Positions 7,283 to 14,628 of a DNA stretch of 15,700 nucleotides are shown in pieces. A program made the translations under genes and the position numbers. A model generated the notes under the pieces. It did no database searches and was not told where the DNA came from. It worked only from the letters and a program-made list of their open reading frames with translations. This DNA comes from CALAEC01 sp050692915 (GTDB lineage: Bacteria > Actinomycetota > UBA4738 > CALAEC01): positions 1-15,700 of the forward strand of contig JBOGVU010000061.1 of NCBI GenBank assembly GCA_050692915.1, read 5' to 3'. Within the stretch, counting starts at the first letter, position 1. The number at the start of each line of letters is the position of its first letter.

Positions 7283-8578
7283 TCACTCCCTCCCGTCCTC
7301 CTCGGCCCGCACCAGGAGGAGCAGGCCGTCGACCCGGCGCACCCGGATCCTGGTGCCTTTCGGGATCGGGCCGTTCAGCGCCCGAGCCCGCCACAGCGCT
7401 CCCTTCACCCAGGCCTGCCCCTCCGGAGCGAGGTCGGTCCGGGCCTCTCCGGGCATGCCCACCATCCCCTCCGACCCCGTGATCGAGACCCGCCGCCGAC
7501 CCCGCATGGCCACGGTCATGGCAAAGCCGAAGAACAGCACGCTCCCAACCACCACGATGCCGATCACCCACGGGGACACCTCGATCGCCGGGGCCACCCC
7601 GCCGAACAGCAGGATCGACCCCGCAACGAGCGCCAGCGTCCCGCCGACGGTCCACACACCAAGCCCCGCCGTGTACACGTCGATCGTGAAGAACGCCAGC
7701 CCGAGGAGCAGAAGGAGCAGGCCGGCGATGCTTACCGGGAGCACCGCCAGCGCGTAGAACGCCATCAGCAGGGCCACGGCGCCGGCCAGCCCGGCCACGC
7801 CGATCCCGGGCTGGGCCAGCTCGAACACCAGCGCCCAGAACCCCAGCACGAGCAGCAGGTAGGCGATGGTCGGGTCGGTGATGGCGTGGAGGATCCGGGT
7901 GAGAAGGCCGGGCTGGTGGAACCGGATCGTCACGTCGGGGCCGATCGTCACCAGCGTCCGCGGCCCGGCTGCCGTCTCCACGGTTCGACCGTCAAGCACC
8001 TCGAGCAGCTCGTCGATCGAGCTCGCCTCCAGGTCGACCACGCCTCGCTCCAGCGCCTCGTCGGAGGCGAGCGAGGCGCTCTCCCGGACGGCATCGCCGG
8101 CGAACTCCACGTCGCGCCCCCGCTCCCGGGCCAAGCCTTCCAGGAACGCGGCGGCGTCGTTCACCACCTTCTCCTCCACGGTGTCGTTCCCGAGGTTCAC
8201 CGGGTGCGCCGCGCCGATCGTGGTGGCGTCGGCCATGACCGCCACGTGCGAGGCGTACACCAGGAAGACTCCCGCCGACGCGGCCCGGGCCCCCGGCGGT
8301 CCCACCCACACCACCACCGGCACCGGCGAGCGGACGATCCGCTGGACCATGTCCCGCATCGACACGTCCAGCCCGCCGGGGGTGTCGAGCTGCAGGATCA
8401 CCACGTCGGAGCCATCCGTGGTGGCGGAGCCGATGCGGGCCTCGAGGTAGCCCGCGGTGGACGGGTCGATGACACCCTCGAGCTCAACGACCTCGATCAC
8501 GTGCTCGCCCTGAGCCGTGGCGGCCCCGGTCCCGAACAGGAACGCCGCGGCCGCCAGGCAGCCCAGCGCCAGTCGCAT
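7283..8578 (-). CDS. Long-form NfeD (ClpP-class) membrane serine protease
   Basis: From the ATG at 8578 the protein has 431 residues. Residues 1-23 form a signal peptide; a ClpP-like protease domain covers about 25-210. The nucleophile is S101 in ARAASAG and the probable catalytic lysine K137 in VEEKVVND, matching the Ser-Lys dyad of Pyrococcus PH1510 (spacing five residues shorter through a loop). About five membrane segments follow (roughly 236-256, 260-280, 282-300, 305-327, 335-357), then a C-terminal NfeD OB-fold (about 365-425). It is expected to cut membrane proteins, including the stomatin partner encoded four bases downstream. The start is uncertain: a GTG at 8581 precedes the ATG, and TACGAT ends nine bases before that GTG, which would suit a leaderless transcript. 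No Shine-Dalgarno is visible. The open frame extends to 8740 but would overlap the divergent PBP gene and lose the signal peptide. Confidence 0.93.
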   Translation of the reverse strand: MRLALGCLAAAAFLFGTGAATAQGEHVIEVVELEGVIDPSTAGYLEARIGSATTDGSDVVILQLDTPGGLDVSMRDMVQRIVRSPVPVVVWVGPPGARAASAGVFLVYASHVAVMADATTIGAAHPVNLGNDTVEEKVVNDAAAFLEGLARERGRDVEFAGDAVRESASLASDEALERGVVDLEASSIDELLEVLDGRTVETAAGPRTLVTIGPDVTIRFHQPGLLTRILHAITDPTIAYLLLVLGFWALVFELAQPGIGVAGLAGAVALLMAFYALAVLPVSIAGLLLLLLGLAFFTIDVYTAGLGVWTVGGTLALVAGSILLFGGVAPAIEVSPWVIGIVVVGSVLFFGFAMTVAMRGRRRVSITGSEGMVGMPGEARTDLAPEGQAWVKGALWRARALNGPIPKGTRIRVRRVDGLLLLVRAEEDGRE

Positions 8579-8598
8579 CACGTCGCACCGATCGTACC

Positions 8599-8607
8599 AA
8601 GGGGGGG
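8599..8607 (+). promoter_or_regulatory. Ribosome binding site selecting a TTG start
   Basis: AAGGGGGGG lies six bases before TTG 8614 and 27 bases before the first ATG (8635), so it favours TTG as the penicillin-binding protein start. The site lies in the 35-base gap shared with the divergent nfeD gene. Confidence 0.55.
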
Positions 8608-8613
8608 ATATCC

Positions 8614-10866
8614 TTGGACCGACCCGCGATCCCCATGACTCTCGACGACAGATCGCCCGGCCGGGCCATCCTGAAAGCCCTACTCCTCGTCCTCTCACTC
8701 GGCGTGGGGGCGGTGATCTTCGCGCTGGCGCTCCTGCCACCCGTGGGAGCCGCCGGGCAGGCCGTGCTGAGGATCGCCGCCGAGTTCAACCAGGTCGCCG
8801 AGGACGTCGACCTGGCGTTCCCCCGGATCCCCGAGCGGTCCACGATCTACGCCAGCGACGGCACGGTCCTGGCCACGTTGTACCTCGACGAGAACCGGAA
8901 GATCGTCCGCCTGGACCAGGTCGGCGACGTGACCCGGAACGCCGTGCTGGCCATCGAGGACGCCAAGTTCTTCGAGCATCCGGGCGTGGACGTCCAGGGC
9001 ATCCTCCGGGCTCTGGTCCGCAACGTCCGGGCCGGCGAGGTCGAGCAGGGCGCGTCGACGATCACCCAGCAGCTGGCCAGGAACGTGTTCAGCACCATCG
9101 GCACCGAGGAGACCCTGGCCCGGAAGGTCCAGGAGGCCCGGGTGGCCATGCGCCTCGAAGACGAATACTCGAAGGAGGAGATCCTCGAGCTGTACCTGAA
9201 CGAGGTGTACTTCGGCCGCGGGGTATACGGGATCGGGACCGCGGCCGAGTACTACTTCGGCACGAACGTTCGCAACCTCACGCTGCCTCAGGCCGCCACG
9301 CTCGCCGGGCTGATCTCCTCGCCCGAGACGTACTCGCCGGTGAACGACAAGGGGGCGGCCATCGCCCGGCGCAACGTGGTGATCACTCGGATGGCGGAGC
9401 TGGGGATGATCACGGAGGCGGATGGCGCCGCCGCCATGGCCTCCCCGCTCGGCCTGGACATCACCGCGGTGGGCAACGAGAACGCCCGGTTCCCGTTCTT
9501 CGTCGAGTACCTGAAGGCGGAGATCCTCTCGGACCGGCGGTTCGGGAGGACCGAGCGGGCCCGGATCAAGACCCTGTTCCAGGGGGGCCTGAAGATCTCC
9601 ACGACGCTCGAGCCCGTCCTCCAGCGGGCCGGGGATCGCATCGTGGCCCAGCGGTTCCCGGACCCACGTGGCCCGCAGAGCGCTATCGCCGCCGTGGACC
9701 CGGACACCGGTGCCGTCAAGGCCCTGGTGGGCGGCCAGAACTTCGAGGAGTCACAGGTGAACCTGGCCACGGGCCAGGGCGGCACTGGGCGTCAGTCGGG
9801 CTCGGCGTTCAAGCCGTTCACGCTCGTGGCCGCGTTCGAGCAGGGTGTGCCGCTGGGCAAGGTGTACAAGGCCGCCTCCGGCCAGTACGTGGAGTGCGGA
9901 CAGTACGGCGGCCGCTACCAGGTGTTCAACGCGGGCGACGGCGGCGGGAGCGGCTACATCGACATGGCCACGGCCACCCAGGGCTCGGTCAACGCGTACT
10001 TCGTCCAGCTCGCGGTGGAGGTGGGCCCGCCGAACATCGTCGAGGTGGCCAGGCGGATGGGCATCCTGAGCCCCCTGGAGCCGTTCTGCTCGATCACGCT
10101 GGGCACCCACGAGGTCACGCCGCTGGAGATGGCCTCGGCGTTCGGCACGCTGGCGAACCACGGCGTCCACTGCCGGCCCTTCGGCATCACCAAGGTCGAG
10201 GCCAGGGGCAAGGTCCTGCTCCGCCAGAGGCACGGCCGATGCGAGCAGGTGGTGGACCGGCAGATCGCCGACGACGTGGCCGGCCTCCTCCGGCTCGTGG
10301 TCAGCAGCGGCACCGGGACGGCGGCGAACCTGGGGCAGTGGCCGGTGTTCGGCAAGACGGGGACCACGAACGACTCCGCGGACGTGTGGTTTTCCGGGTG
10401 CACGAGCCAGGTCTGTGCCGCCACGTGGGTCGGTCACCCCGAGGCTCGCGTGCCGATGCCCGGCGCCTACGGCGGGACCGTGGCCGCGCCGGTCTGGCAC
10501 GACTTCATGCTGGTGGCCATGCGAGGGCTCCCGCCGAGGCCGCTCCCGTCGACCCCGCAGCCGGAGGCGGCCCAGGTTCCGGACGTGGTGGGGCTGTCGA
10601 GGGCCGAGGCCATCGACATCCTGGTGGACGCGTACTTCACTCCCGTGACGGAGATCGTCCCAGCCATCGAGCCGATCGACGTGGTCGTGGGCCAGTCGCC
10701 GTCGGGGGGCGCCTCCGCGGTGGCCGGCGGCCAGGTTGTGATCCTGGTCAGCAACGGGAAAGCTCCACCCCCGCCGAGCCCGGACCCGGCGGAGCTCCCG
10801 CCGGGCCAGGGGGGCGACCCTCCCGGGCACACCAAGGACAAGGGCAAGGGGAAGCAGGACGACTAG
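8614..10866 (+). CDS. ponA2: Class A bifunctional penicillin-binding protein with one PASTA domain (PonA2-like)
   Basis: This 750-residue protein is a peptidoglycan glycosyltransferase/DD-transpeptidase. A short cytoplasmic tail and one membrane anchor (about 19-41) precede the GT51 domain (about 85-265). That domain shows catalytic E115 in AIEDAKFFEH, then STITQQLARN and LYLNEVYFGRGVYG. The transpeptidase has SAFK (S397, K400), SVN (S458, N460) and KTG (581-583). One PASTA domain spans about 655-718, followed by a Pro-rich and Lys-rich tail. Several cysteines on the outer side (for example SGCTSQVC) could form disulfides. The single PASTA and the neighbours (WhiB and metallophosphoesterase) suggest the mycobacterial PonA2 type; the symbol rests on that inference. 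The TTG start is supported by AAGGGGGGG six bases upstream. Its TAG overlaps the convergent yqeY-like stop within a single CTAG. Confidence 0.95.
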   Translation: MDRPAIPMTLDDRSPGRAILKALLLVLSLGVGAVIFALALLPPVGAAGQAVLRIAAEFNQVAEDVDLAFPRIPERSTIYASDGTVLATLYLDENRKIVRLDQVGDVTRNAVLAIEDAKFFEHPGVDVQGILRALVRNVRAGEVEQGASTITQQLARNVFSTIGTEETLARKVQEARVAMRLEDEYSKEEILELYLNEVYFGRGVYGIGTAAEYYFGTNVRNLTLPQAATLAGLISSPETYSPVNDKGAAIARRNVVITRMAELGMITEADGAAAMASPLGLDITAVGNENARFPFFVEYLKAEILSDRRFGRTERARIKTLFQGGLKISTTLEPVLQRAGDRIVAQRFPDPRGPQSAIAAVDPDTGAVKALVGGQNFEESQVNLATGQGGTGRQSGSAFKPFTLVAAFEQGVPLGKVYKAASGQYVECGQYGGRYQVFNAGDGGGSGYIDMATATQGSVNAYFVQLAVEVGPPNIVEVARRMGILSPLEPFCSITLGTHEVTPLEMASAFGTLANHGVHCRPFGITKVEARGKVLLRQRHGRCEQVVDRQIADDVAGLLRLVVSSGTGTAANLGQWPVFGKTGTTNDSADVWFSGCTSQVCAATWVGHPEARVPMPGAYGGTVAAPVWHDFMLVAMRGLPPRPLPSTPQPEAAQVPDVVGLSRAEAIDILVDAYFTPVTEIVPAIEPIDVVVGQSPSGGASAVAGGQVVILVSNGKAPPPPSPDPAELPPGQGGDPPGHTKDKGKGKQDD

Positions 10867-11318
10867 CCCGACCGGGCGAGGCGCTCCCGGGCCAGGGCGT
10901 TGACCCGGGATCCGTCCACCCGGCCCCGGTGCCGGGCCATGATCCAGGCCATCACCTTGCCCACGTCGCCGGGCTCGTCGGCGCCGGTCGCCTCGATGGC
11001 CTCCTCGATGAGGGCTCGGACCTCCTCCTCGGGCAGTTGCGCGGGCAGGTACGGCTCCAGGATGGCCCCCTCGGCCCGCTCCTTCTCGGCGAGCTCGGGC
11101 CGGTTCCCCCGCTCGTAGGCCTCCGCGGCCTCGGTGCGCCGCTTGGCCTCACGGCCGACGACCTCGAGGAACTCCTCCTCGGAGAGCTCGTGCCCCACCT
11201 CGACCTCGCGGTTCTTCACCGCGGTGGCCAGCAGGCGCATGGTGGCCAGGCGGGTCTGGTCCCCCGACTTGAGGGCCTCCCTGATCCCGGCCGAGAGCCG
11301 GTCCGCCACCTCGCCCAC
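10863..11318 (-). CDS. GatB/YqeY-domain protein
   Basis: From the GTG at 11318 this encodes 151 residues, the usual YqeY length. Typical features are an N-terminal helix ADRLSAGIREALKSGDQTRLATMRLLATAVKN, a KRRTEAAEAYERGNRPELAEKE region, and ILEPYLPAQLPEEEV. A C-terminal DVGKVMAWIMARHRGRVDGSRVN tail also matches. The domain is shared with the tail of the GatB amidotransferase subunit, which touches tRNA; stand-alone YqeY proteins have no settled function. The open frame extends to 11432 but would overlap the divergent metallophosphoesterase gene. GTG 11318 has GGGGAGAG about four bases upstream and is the better start. Only 15 bases separate it from the next gene's ATG. Confidence 0.92.
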   Translation of the reverse strand: MGEVADRLSAGIREALKSGDQTRLATMRLLATAVKNREVEVGHELSEEEFLEVVGREAKRRTEAAEAYERGNRPELAEKERAEGAILEPYLPAQLPEEEVRALIEEAIEATGADEPGDVGKVMAWIMARHRGRVDGSRVNALARERLARSG

Positions 11319-11324
11319 TACACT
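11319..11324 (+). promoter_or_regulatory. Candidate -10 element for leaderless metallophosphoesterase transcript
   Basis: TACACT ends nine bases before ATG 11334. No Shine-Dalgarno precedes that ATG (the intervening bases are C-rich), so transcription starting at or near the A of ATG is plausible, as is common in actinobacteria. The same bases lie just before the divergent yqeY-like GTG. There is no clear -35. Confidence 0.35.
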
Positions 11325-11333
11325 CTCCCCCCG

Positions 11334-12203
11334 ATGCTCGGCTGGCTGCTCCTCGCGATCCTCGTCGTCGGCGCCCTCGTCGCTGCGTACGCCGTCCTGG
11401 TGGAGCGCCGCTGGTACCGACTCCGGCGGCACAACCTGGCCATCCTACCCACCGATGGGTCGGGGCTCACCGTGCTCCACCTCTCCGACCTCCATATCGT
11501 CCGGAACGACGAGGGGAAGCGCCGGTTCCTGGCCTCCCTGCCTCGGGCCGACGTGGCCGTGATCACCGGAGACGTCCTGGGCGAGCCGGAGGCCGTGGAG
11601 TTCGCGGTGGCGACGCTACGGCCGGTGCGGGGAAGGGTGGCTTCGCTGTTCGTGCTGGGGTCGAACGACCTGTACGCGCCACGGCCCACGAACCCCTTCC
11701 GCTACCTCGTCCCGAACCGGCGCCGGCGGCGGGTGACGGGGCGGCGGGGCCGGGCCCAGGACCTGGTCCGTGAGCTCGAGCGGGACGGGTGGGTGCACCT
11801 CCGCAACCGCAAGTACGGGCGGCGGGTGGACGGGGTGGCCATGGAGATCGTGGGCCTCGACGACCCGCACATCCACCGGGCCGACCTGTCGGTGGCCCCC
11901 CGGACCACGCCAGACGCGTTCGGGCTGGCCGTGGTCCACTCCCCCGACCCCGCCCCCGAGCTCGCGGCGCTGGGCTACGACCTGGTAGTGGCCGGGCACA
12001 CCCACGGCGGCCAGGTCCGGCTCCCGTTCATCGGCGCGCTGGTCACGAACTGCTCGATGCCCACCCGGCTGGCCCGCGGCCTGGCCAGGCTGGGCCGCTC
12101 GTACCTGCACGTGTCGCCCGGGCTCGGAACCGGCAAGTACGCGCCATTCCGGCTCCTGTGCCGGCCAGAGGCCACCCTGCTGGAGCTCACCCCCCGGGCG
12201 TGA
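11334..12203 (+). CDS. Membrane-anchored calcineurin-like metallophosphoesterase (YkuE/Rv3683-like)
   Basis: This 289-residue protein has an N-terminal membrane anchor (about 3-24) and a metallophosphoesterase domain. Motifs are LSDLH (D52, H54), ITGD (D80), LGSND (S110, N111, D112), VVHSPD (H202) and AGHTHGGQ (H222, H224). The usual GNHD/E block reads GSND, which I recall as common in the actinobacterial branch of this family, so activity is likely retained. The substrate is unknown; related YkuE-type proteins are exported or membrane-linked phosphodiesterases. It lies beside the PASTA-type PBP, as does Rv3683 beside ponA2 in Mycobacterium, suggesting a cell-envelope role. The ATG was chosen because the hydrophobic anchor begins there. 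Its last 17 bases overlap the convergent glycosyltransferase gene. Confidence 0.92.
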   Translation: MLGWLLLAILVVGALVAAYAVLVERRWYRLRRHNLAILPTDGSGLTVLHLSDLHIVRNDEGKRRFLASLPRADVAVITGDVLGEPEAVEFAVATLRPVRGRVASLFVLGSNDLYAPRPTNPFRYLVPNRRRRRVTGRRGRAQDLVRELERDGWVHLRNRKYGRRVDGVAMEIVGLDDPHIHRADLSVAPRTTPDAFGLAVVHSPDPAPELAALGYDLVVAGHTHGGQVRLPFIGALVTNCSMPTRLARGLARLGRSYLHVSPGLGTGKYAPFRLLCRPEATLLELTPRA

Positions 12204-13221
12204 GCACCCGCGCGTACACGGCCTCGTAGGCCGTCACCATGGCCTCGGCGGAGAACGTCTCCTCCACCCGGCGGCGAAGCACGCGAGGATCGAGGTCGCC
12301 GGCTCGCTTGATGGCCTCCAAAGCGGCCTCGGCGTAGCTCTCCACCGGGACGATGAAGCCCGTCTCGCCGTCCACGATGATCTCCGGGACGGCGCCCCGT
12401 GGCGTGGCCACCACCGGCGTCCCGCAGGCCATGGCCTCGATCATGACCAGGCCGAACGGCTCGTCCCAGTCGATCGGGAACAGCACGGCCCGCGCTCGCT
12501 GGAGGAGGTCGACTTTCTCGTCGTGAGGGACTTCGTGGAGGATCTGCGTGCCTTCCGGCAGCGCCGGCATGACCTCGGCCTGCCAGTGGTCCAGCTCGAC
12601 GGGCTCCACGGCCTTCACCGCCATCACCAGCGGCAGCCCCGCGGCCGCGGCGGCGTCCACGGCCCGGCGGGGCCCCTTGTCCGGATGGCTCCGCCCGATG
12701 AACAGGAGGAAGTCCTCCTTCTCCTCCCGCAGCGGGTACGTCGAGACGTCGATGCCGTTGTGCACCACCCCCGCGTACCGCATTTCGGGCATGTGGGACC
12801 GCTGGTCCTCGCTGATGGCCACGAACCACATCCGGTCGGCCACGAGCTCGTACACCCGACGCATCTCGTCGCTGAACGAGCGGTGCAGGGTGTGCACCAC
12901 CGGGATGTCGAGGAGCATCGCCGCGACCAGACCGGACCAGTAGGTGTGCTGGTGGATCAGGTCGAACCGCCCCGGATCGACGTGGGCCCGGAGCTGGTGC
13001 ACGGTGTCGTGCCAGATCGAGTTGTTGAACGCGGGGCCGGGGGCCGCCTCGAACGCGTACTCGAGCGTGGCCTTCGTCTCGGAGTCGCCGGTGGCGAAGA
13101 GCGTCACGTCGTGTCCCCGGTCCACCAGGCCGTCCGCCAGGAGGGACACGATCAGCTCGATCCCCCCGTATCCCTTCGGGGGAACGGCGACCCACGGCGG
13201 CGCGATCTGGGCGATCCTCAC
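12187..13221 (-). CDS. GT4-family (GT-B fold) glycosyltransferase
   Basis: This 344-residue protein has the two-domain GT-B pattern. The N-terminal half has IAPPW-VPPKGYGGIE, a GLVDRGHDVTLFATGDS strand-turn and DLIHQHTYW. The linker carries VVHNGIDVSTYP and FIGRSHPDKGP. The donor-binding half has the E-x7-E motif (E254 in EPFG, E262), followed by EAMACGTPVVATPRGAVPEII. This is a retaining nucleotide-sugar glycosyltransferase, cytoplasmic; acceptor and sugar cannot be read from sequence. It starts at a GTG without a strong Shine-Dalgarno and is divergent from the GT-A glycosyltransferase at 13258, only 36 bases away, which suggests the two act in one glycan or glycoside pathway. Its 3' end overlaps the convergent metallophosphoesterase by 17 bases. 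Confidence 0.93.
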   Translation of the reverse strand: MRIAQIAPPWVAVPPKGYGGIELIVSLLADGLVDRGHDVTLFATGDSETKATLEYAFEAAPGPAFNNSIWHDTVHQLRAHVDPGRFDLIHQHTYWSGLVAAMLLDIPVVHTLHRSFSDEMRRVYELVADRMWFVAISEDQRSHMPEMRYAGVVHNGIDVSTYPLREEKEDFLLFIGRSHPDKGPRRAVDAAAAAGLPLVMAVKAVEPVELDHWQAEVMPALPEGTQILHEVPHDEKVDLLQRARAVLFPIDWDEPFGLVMIEAMACGTPVVATPRGAVPEIIVDGETGFIVPVESYAEAALEAIKRAGDLDPRVLRRRVEETFSAEAMVTAYEAVYARVLTPGG

Positions 13222-13243
13222 GGCTGCAAGAGAAACGTGCGGC

Positions 13244-13249
13244 TATGCT
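13244..13249 (+). promoter_or_regulatory. Candidate -10 element for leaderless GT-A glycosyltransferase transcript
   Basis: TATGCT ends eight bases before GTG 13258, and no Shine-Dalgarno is present. The spacing would place the transcription start at or next to the start codon. The element lies inside the 36-base gap shared with the divergent GT4 gene. There is no recognisable -35. Confidence 0.35.
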
Positions 13250-13257
13250 ACCAACGG

Positions 13258-14571
13258 GTGTCAGCATCCCACGATCCCACGGCTCTCCGCCGGCTCGACG
13301 AGATCGGCGAGGCCGACGTCCTGGTGGGGATCCCTAGCTTCGACAACGAGGCCACCATCGGTGGCGTCGTCACCGCCATCGAGGCCGGGCTCCGGAAGTA
13401 CTTCCCCGACCTCCGAGCGGTGATCTGCGTCTCGGACGGCGGCTCCAGCGACCGGACCCGGGAGATTGCGCTCCGGGCCGGTGTCGGCGACCGGGCCGAC
13501 GAGCTGCTGGTCCCCCGGGACTCGCCGGTCCCGGAGCGGCTCGTGTTCGAGTACCGGGGACCGCCCGGCAAGGGCAGCGCGATCCGATCGATCGTGGAGG
13601 CCGCCGGTCGCCTGGGGGTCCAGGCGTGCGCCCTGATCGACGCCGACCTCCGCAGCATCACCCCCGCCTGGCTGGACCGGCTCCTCGGCCCGATCGTCCA
13701 TCACGGCTTCGGGTTCGTGACGCCCGTGTACGCGAGGCACAAGCACGACGGCACGATCACGAACTCGCTGGCCTTCCCGGTCACCACCGCGCTGTACGGC
13801 GCCCGGATCCGCCAGCCGATCGGCGGGGAGTTCGGGCTCTCCGGCGAGCTGGCCGCCCATCTGGCGGCCCGGGACGTGTGGGACACGGACGTGGCCCGCT
13901 TCGGGATCGACATATGGATGACCACCACCGCCGTGGTCGAGGGGTACCGGATCTGCCAGGCGATCCTGGGCGCCAAGCTCCACGACCCGAAGGACCCCGG
14001 CAAGGACCTGGGGCCGATGTTCCGGCAGGTGGTGGGGTCGCTGTTCGCCCTGGCCGGCCGGCACCACGACCGGTGGGTCGAGATCGAAAAAGTGGAGACC
14101 CCGCCGACGTTCGGGTTCCGGGCGGTGTTCTCCGCCGAGCCCGTGTCCGTCTCGATCCGCCGACTCACCAGGGGGTTCGTCGACGGCCACGCCCGCCACC
14201 AGGAGCTGTGGCGCCGCGTCCTCTCGGACGGAGCGATGTCGGAGCTCGAGCGGGCCGCGGGGCAGGCCCCGGAGACCGGCGCGGGGATCGCCCTGGAGGA
14301 CGAGCAATGGTTCACCATCGTGTACGACTACCTGGTGGCGTACAACGCTCGTGAGATCGAGGCCGGCCCCCTCCTCGACTCCCTGATCCCCCTGTACTTC
14401 GCCCGGACCGCCACGTTCGTGGAGCGGACCCGCGACGACAGCCCCGAGGAGGCGGAGGCCAGGATCGAGGCCGCCGTGGACGTGGCCGTGGAGCGGAAGC
14501 CGTACCTGGTGGAGCGCTGGGCCGCCCTGAAGGTGCCGGCTCGGCCCCTCCGCGACCAGCCGGTCCCCTGA
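13258..14571 (+). CDS. GT-A fold glycosyltransferase, GT2/GT78/GT81-like
   Basis: This 437-residue protein opens with a GT-A core: VLVGIPSFDNEATIGGVV, VICVSDGGSSDRTREIA and a GPPGKGSAIRSIVEAAG loop. A DxD-type metal site ALIDADLRS (D128, D130) follows. The next section, with a QPIGGEFGLSGELAAHLAARD stretch and GIDIWMTTTAV, resembles mannosylglycerate synthase and glucosyl-3-phosphoglycerate synthase. The last 180 residues are mostly helical and not recognised. It could make a glycosylglycerate-type solute or precursor, but it may use another acceptor; this is inference. GTG 13258 is the likely start; the frame stays open far upstream, where it is only antisense to the GT4 gene. It is divergent from the GT4 gene and 57 bases from the DUF2330 gene downstream. 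Confidence 0.85.
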   Translation: MSASHDPTALRRLDEIGEADVLVGIPSFDNEATIGGVVTAIEAGLRKYFPDLRAVICVSDGGSSDRTREIALRAGVGDRADELLVPRDSPVPERLVFEYRGPPGKGSAIRSIVEAAGRLGVQACALIDADLRSITPAWLDRLLGPIVHHGFGFVTPVYARHKHDGTITNSLAFPVTTALYGARIRQPIGGEFGLSGELAAHLAARDVWDTDVARFGIDIWMTTTAVVEGYRICQAILGAKLHDPKDPGKDLGPMFRQVVGSLFALAGRHHDRWVEIEKVETPPTFGFRAVFSAEPVSVSIRRLTRGFVDGHARHQELWRRVLSDGAMSELERAAGQAPETGAGIALEDEQWFTIVYDYLVAYNAREIEAGPLLDSLIPLYFARTATFVERTRDDSPEEAEARIEAAVDVAVERKPYLVERWAALKVPARPLRDQPVP

Positions 14572-14614
14572 CGCGGGAACACCCCGGCGCCCCCACCCGT
14601 CCAAGCCTCCGAGC

Positions 14615-14624
14615 GAGGAGGTGG
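14615..14624 (+). promoter_or_regulatory. Strong ribosome binding site of the DUF2330 gene
   Basis: GAGGAGGTGG lies a few bases before ATG 14629. It is a near-perfect Shine-Dalgarno and by far the strongest in this window, so it fixes the start and suggests high translation compared with the neighbouring genes, which mostly lack clear sites. Confidence 0.7.
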
Positions 14625-14628
14625 CGGC

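Noticed and set aside
8579..8740. Longer N-terminus for the NfeD protein.
   Set aside because: It would overlap the divergent PBP gene and place the clear signal peptide 54 residues inside the protein.
8517..12203. A continuous 1228-codon plus-strand open frame that spans the PBP gene, the antisense of yqeY and the phosphoesterase.
   Set aside because: Only its last 290 codons encode a recognisable protein. The rest is out of frame with the PBP gene or antisense to yqeY, so the real start is ATG 11334.
12523..13257. Upstream extension of the GT-A glycosyltransferase frame.
   Set aside because: It is antisense to the GT4 gene and compositionally biased. The GT-A fold begins shortly after GTG 13258.
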